Below are positions 62,531 through 64,000 of a stretch of 64,000 nt of DNA, one piece after another. Under the pieces are notes generated by a model that had not been told where the DNA came from, did not search any database, and was given only the letters and a program-made list of their open reading frames with translations. The position numbers and the translations under genes were made by a program. The first letter of the stretch is position 1. Each line of letters begins with the position of its first letter. This DNA comes from Candidatus Tenderia electrophaga. GTDB lineage: Bacteria > Pseudomonadota > Gammaproteobacteria > Tenderiales > Tenderiaceae. The DNA lies in contig CP013099.1 in assembly GCA_001447805.1 (NCBI GenBank), positions 744,001 to 808,000 on the forward strand, read 5' to 3'.

Positions 62531-64000
62531 GTGAGTGGGATGTAAAACTGAACGCAGCGCGGCGCTGGCTGTTGCTCGGTGTGCTGTTGCTGGCGGCCGC
62601 CGTGCTGGCTTGGCGCGCCGTGTATCTGCAATGGATCGAGCGCGATTTTCTCCAGGGTCAGGGCGACGCCCGCGCCCTGCGCACCGTGGAGCTGGCCGCC
62701 AATCGCGGTGTCATCATGGATCGCAACGGCGAACCGCTGGCTATCAGCACACCGGTGGACTCGGTGTGGGTCAATCCCCAGCTGTATCTGGGCAACCAGG
62801 GGGCGGCCAAGGCGGAGCCGCTGGCCCAACTGTTGCAAATGGATGCCGCCGAGTTGCAACAACGGGTGGCCGAGCGCGCCGGACGCGAGTTCGTCTATCT
62901 CAAACGTCATGTGTCACCGGAACTGGCCAACAAAGTCACTCGCCTGAAGGTGCCGGGTGTGGCGCTGCAGCGCGAATATCGGCGTTATTACCCCATGGCC
63001 GAGGTGACCGGCCATGTGGTCGGCTTTACCGATATCGATGATCGCGGCCAGGAGGGCATGGAGCTGGCCCTGGACGAACGCCTGCGCGGCATCAAGGGCG
63101 GCAAACGGGTGTTAAAGAACAACATGGGGGACGTGGTGGAGGATGTGGAGAGCATCGCCGAACCGCAGCCCGGTGAAGACATGGTGCTCAGCATCGATCG
63201 GCGTCTGCAGTATCTGGCCTATCGTGAATTGAAGGCGGCGGTACAGACCAATCGTGCCCGCTCCGCTGCGGCGGTGATCCTGGATGTGCACAGCGGCGAG
63301 GTGTTGGCCATGGTCAACCAGCCCAGCTTCAATCCCAACAACCGCGCCAGTTTCGAGTCCGCCAATTACCGCAACCGGGCGGTGACCGATGTCTTCGAGC
63401 CCGGCTCCACCATGAAGCCGTTTACCGTGGCCGCGGCGCTGGAGCTGGGCACGATCACGCCCACCACCACGGTCAACACCGCGCCCGGCTATCTGCGCGT
63501 CGGGTCCAACACCATTCGTGACGCGGTCAACTACGGTGAGATCGACATTACCAAGATTCTGCAGAAATCGAGCAATATCGGCGCCACCAAGATCGCCCTC
63601 TCCATGAGCGCGGAGCAGCTATGGAAGGCTCTGGATCGGAATGGGTTCGGGCTGAGCAGCGGCAGCCGTTTTCCCGGCGAGGCGGACGGCCGCATCGGCG
63701 ACTATTGGCGTTGGTCGCCGGTGCAACAGGCCAGCCGCGCCTATGGTTACGGGATTCAGGTCACGGCCCTGCAACTGGCGCGCGCCTATGCCGTATTGGC
63801 CAATGACGGTCTGCTGAAACCGATTTCGTTTCTCAGGCTGGACGCCGCGCCCCAGGGCGAGCGGGTCATGTCGGCCGACGTGGCCGCCCAAGTGCGCCGC
63901 ATGCTGGAGAGCGTGATTAGCGACGAGGGCACGGGTCGATTGGCCAAGGTGGACGGTTATCGCATCGCCGGCAAGACCGGCACCGTGCATCGCGCCGGTC
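62527..64000 (+). CDS. ftsI: Peptidoglycan transpeptidase FtsI (PBP3), cut at the right edge
   Basis: About 491 codons are in the window; no stop is reached. TTG at 62527 (overlapping the ftsL stop as TTGA) gives MSEWDVKLNAARRWLLLGVL, a short N-terminus and TM anchor; it is the only in-frame start near the anchor. The pedestal domain has NRGVIMDRNGEPLAIS. Active-site motifs are all present: SxxK in EPGSTMKPFTV, SxN in KSSNIGATKI, and KTG in AGKTGTVHRAG, at the very end. FtsI crosslinks septal peptidoglycan. Confidence 0.95.
   Translation, partial: MSEWDVKLNAARRWLLLGVLLLAAAVLAWRAVYLQWIERDFLQGQGDARALRTVELAANRGVIMDRNGEPLAISTPVDSVWVNPQLYLGNQGAAKAEPLAQLLQMDAAELQQRVAERAGREFVYLKRHVSPELANKVTRLKVPGVALQREYRRYYPMAEVTGHVVGFTDIDDRGQEGMELALDERLRGIKGGKRVLKNNMGDVVEDVESIAEPQPGEDMVLSIDRRLQYLAYRELKAAVQTNRARSAAAVILDVHSGEVLAMVNQPSFNPNNRASFESANYRNRAVTDVFEPGSTMKPFTVAAALELGTITPTTTVNTAPGYLRVGSNTIRDAVNYGEIDITKILQKSSNIGATKIALSMSAEQLWKALDRNGFGLSSGSRFPGEADGRIGDYWRWSPVQQASRAYGYGIQVTALQLARAYAVLANDGLLKPISFLRLDAAPQGERVMSADVAAQVRRMLESVISDEGTGRLAKVDGYRIAGKTGTVHRAG

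Overview
The window is GC-rich chromosomal DNA of a gammaproteobacterium. Evidence: the linked block dolP-like / diaA / yraN / lpoA / rsmI next to rnpB and the mraZ-rsmH-ftsL-ftsI start of the division-cell wall (dcw) cluster, a linked sspA-sspB pair, and class A RNase P RNA. LpoA and the SspA/SspB pair are typical of Gammaproteobacteria. No rRNA or tRNA gene is present, so a closer placement (perhaps a sulfur- or metal-adapted Chromatiales-like lineage) is inference only.

Region 1 (1-7812) is a copper/heavy-metal resistance cluster. A two-component system (partial kinase plus regulator) is divergent from a copper oxidase gene (copA), copB, two tiny proteins, a beta-propeller protein and a MerR-type regulator. 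The last bases of the merR gene form a MerR-type promoter (20-bp spacer with a dyad) that points at the next block: DUF547, a methionine-rich periplasmic protein, DUF2933 and an isoprenylcysteine-methyltransferase-like membrane protein. Region 2 (7813-11566) holds a small inverted repeat, a decayed ORF, a heme-containing outer-membrane barrel protein, a CBS protein and a two-helix K+ channel.

Region 3 (11567-38266) is an accessory island that mixes sugar-phosphate metabolism with metal and ion genes. It has a 993-residue epimerase/metal-binding/SPW/VKOR fusion, zwf, a glutaredoxin-like protein, tal, a CopZ-like chaperone, tkt, a glycogen phosphorylase and a glycosidase. Interleaved are YHS-domain proteins, a second methyltransferase, a membrane cytochrome, MFS, APC and CPA2 transporters, a UbiB-like kinase and several unknowns. 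It carries scars: a DUF998/NhaA out-of-frame chimera and a 161-bp second copy of the tkt 3' end. Region 4 (38362-47433) is a second metal block: a CPH-type P-ATPase, two FtsX-like permeases, an ABC ATPase with a C-terminal YHS domain, a lipoprotein cytochrome c, a tiny membrane protein, DUF302, a CPC-type copper ATPase and an anchored cupredoxin.

Region 5 (47477-64000) is core chromosome: sspA-sspB, a terminator, a Fur-like box before a small exported protein, a macro-domain protein, a minus-strand block (two DUF454 proteins, GlcD-like oxidase, BON lipoprotein, DiaA, YraN, LpoA), rsmI, a large GGDEF/EAL protein, rnpB, and the dcw cluster with a clear promoter and MraZ operator. ftsI runs off the right end.

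Most plus-strand genes in regions 1-4 are closely spaced, often with ATGA-type overlaps, so several long operons are likely. All assignments come from reading motifs by eye; no database search was run.
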